Source: Elusimicrobiota bacterium (lineage in GTDB: Bacteria > Elusimicrobiota > Elusimicrobia > UBA1565 > UBA9628). Taken from it: a DNA stretch of 64,000 bases. Positions 63,179-64,000 of the stretch are shown one piece after another. The notes beneath the pieces are model-generated. The model saw only the letters and a list, made by a program, of their open reading frames with translations, was not told the DNA's origin and made no database searches. Where the stretch lies: contig DMMY01000016.1 in the NCBI GenBank assembly GCA_003452935.1, positions 7,614-71,613 on the forward strand. The letters are read 5' to 3'. How positions within the stretch are numbered: position 1 is the stretch's first letter; each line of letters opens with the position of its first letter. The translations under genes were made by a program, and so were the position numbers.

Positions 63179-64000
63179 TCAACGGCCCAGTTGGAACAAG
63201 ACCGCGTCCCCTTCGCGAAAAACCGCATTCCAGGGCCAGCGCCGGTCATCGCGGGCCAAGAAATATCCCGTCTTGTAGCGACGGGCGACGCTCTCGACCT
63301 CCGCGGGGCTTAGGGATTCATAGGCTCTCTTCGTCTCGGCTCGAAACGCCGCGTTGTCGGTGGCCCGGTCGAAATCGAACTTCACCGCCCGCATCCTTTC
63401 CGCCATGGGACCGGCGAGGGCGCCGTACATCGCGGCGCTCTCATAATAGTTCATGCAGGGAAAGGCGGATCTCTCGCTTTCCAGGACGAAATCCTTGCAC
63501 GACCCCACGAGATCCACGGGCGAGACCAGGATCATGGCATCGGGGGGGGTATGCGTCTTGATCCAGGAAGCCATGTGATGCAATTCCTGTTTCTCGGGCA
63601 TCGAAAGCCGGCGTTCGATGCTGGCGGAAACAAACACGAAGGCGGCCACGCCCAGGAGCAGGGCCCGGGACGGTTGAGCGCGCGCCAGGGCAAGCCGCCT
63701 GAGCAGCCAGCCCAGCCCCAAAGCCAGGAGCACGGACGCGCCTATCCAGAGCTTGAAGGCGGGGAGAAGGAAAAGGCCTCCATGCAACCCCAGCTTCAGC
63801 ACCAAGGCATGCATGATGCCGGGGACGCAAAGATGGATCAGGGGCGCGACCGCGAGCGCCGCCAACACCGTCTGTCCGGCCGCGCCCGCGCCGGCGACAA
63901 GGCAGATCCCGACCCCTATGCCGGCCAACCGGGCCACGAAATCGCGATAGCTGGAGAGGGCCAGGATCAGCAGCATGCCCGGCCACGACGCCAGCGCGCC
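63179..64000 (-). CDS. Integral membrane protein, C-terminal part (cut by window edge)
   Basis: The frame is open from the window end to 63179 (about 273 codons seen). Five or so transmembrane helices, then a soluble C-terminal domain from about residue 130: ELHHMASWIKTHTPPDAMILVSP, SERSAFPCMNYYESAAMYG, and YKTGYFLARDDRRWPWNAVFREGDAVLFQLGR. The W(I)xxxTPxDA motif followed by a short periplasmic domain is common in multi-pass proteins related to GT39/GT87-like enzymes and DUF6798, but the catalytic N-terminus is outside the window. An ATG at 63976 is in frame, but the sequence before it continues as hydrophobic protein. Confidence 0.7.
   Translation of the reverse strand, partial: GALASWPGMLLILALSSYRDFVARLAGIGVGICLVAGAGAAGQTVLAALAVAPLIHLCVPGIMHALVLKLGLHGGLFLLPAFKLWIGASVLLALGLGWLLRRLALARAQPSRALLLGVAAFVFVSASIERRLSMPEKQELHHMASWIKTHTPPDAMILVSPVDLVGSCKDFVLESERSAFPCMNYYESAAMYGALAGPMAERMRAVKFDFDRATDNAAFRAETKRAYESLSPAEVESVARRYKTGYFLARDDRRWPWNAVFREGDAVLFQLGR

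Overview
This 64 kb window is GC-rich bacterial chromosome from a Gram-negative-type lineage. It has outer-membrane beta-barrel-like proteins, a PorV/PorQ-family protein beside a secreted peptidase with a FlgD/type-A C-terminal sorting-like domain, an OmpA-like protein, PilT and Sec signal peptides throughout. Several very long proteins have a signal peptide, then an Ala/Pro/Ser-rich stretch, then a catalytic or multi-pass membrane domain. That style, with the T9SS-like pair, is what I associate with Elusimicrobiota. The assignment is inference and no marker gene was compared.

Layout. 1-2.4 kb: 5' part of hppA (cut by the window edge), an OmpA-like protein and tgt. 2.5-8 kb: a secreted M16 peptidase, an EFR1-type flavodoxin/ferredoxin protein lying between inverted repeats, and an MBL hydrolase. 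8-15 kb: a tight minus-strand operon, lytic transglycosylase - yebC - ruvC - ruvA - ruvB - spoIID - queA. 15-21 kb: tRNA-Arg, then a HEAT protein, an M36 peptidase and a PorV-like protein joined by ATGA overlaps. 20.8-32 kb: typA, a tandem MscS channel, a possible small hairpin RNA, aminopeptidase P, a zinc-ribbon protein and a 1786-residue orphan. 32-38.4 kb: an orphan with a ParB-like motif, a 789-residue coiled-coil protein, a YtxH protein, pilT and a TIGR01777 epimerase. 38.5-44.2 kb: tRNA-Asn, then gene wreckage (integrase N-terminus, SNF2-like N-terminus, 5'-truncated HTH-DUF1016 nuclease) and a GT4-GH130 pair, probably an island. 44-47 kb: an S1-repeat protein, a MITE and small orphans. 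47-51 kb: trehalose cluster treS-otsA-otsB. 51-57.5 kb: SDR, VOC, ABC-F, beta-barrel, PAC2 and YceH genes. 57.5-64 kb: two signal-peptide-bearing MFS-like transporters, a cstA 3' remnant, a TylF-type methyltransferase and a membrane protein cut by the window end.

Two signals stand out. First, five long exported or membrane proteins (M16 peptidase, MscS, the 1786-residue protein, both MFS proteins) share an upstream element reading nTAGGyCyTTkGG. It lies at exactly 75 bp (three genes) or 50-51 bp (two genes) before the start codon. In each, a -10-like hexamer ends 6-7 bp before the start codon, so the mRNA should be leaderless. This looks like a regulon with a fixed activator geometry. Second, leaderless architecture recurs in at least five other genes (tgt, pepP, the epimerase, the KTSC-like gene, a 74-residue orphan).

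REP/REPIN-like palindromes of several families sit at gene ends, often supplying the stop codon. One family forms 41-bp inverted ends around the EFR1 gene, and direct copies flank a 2-kb MFS cassette beside the cstA remnant. Coordinates come from reading by eye; family names come from motif recognition, not database searches.
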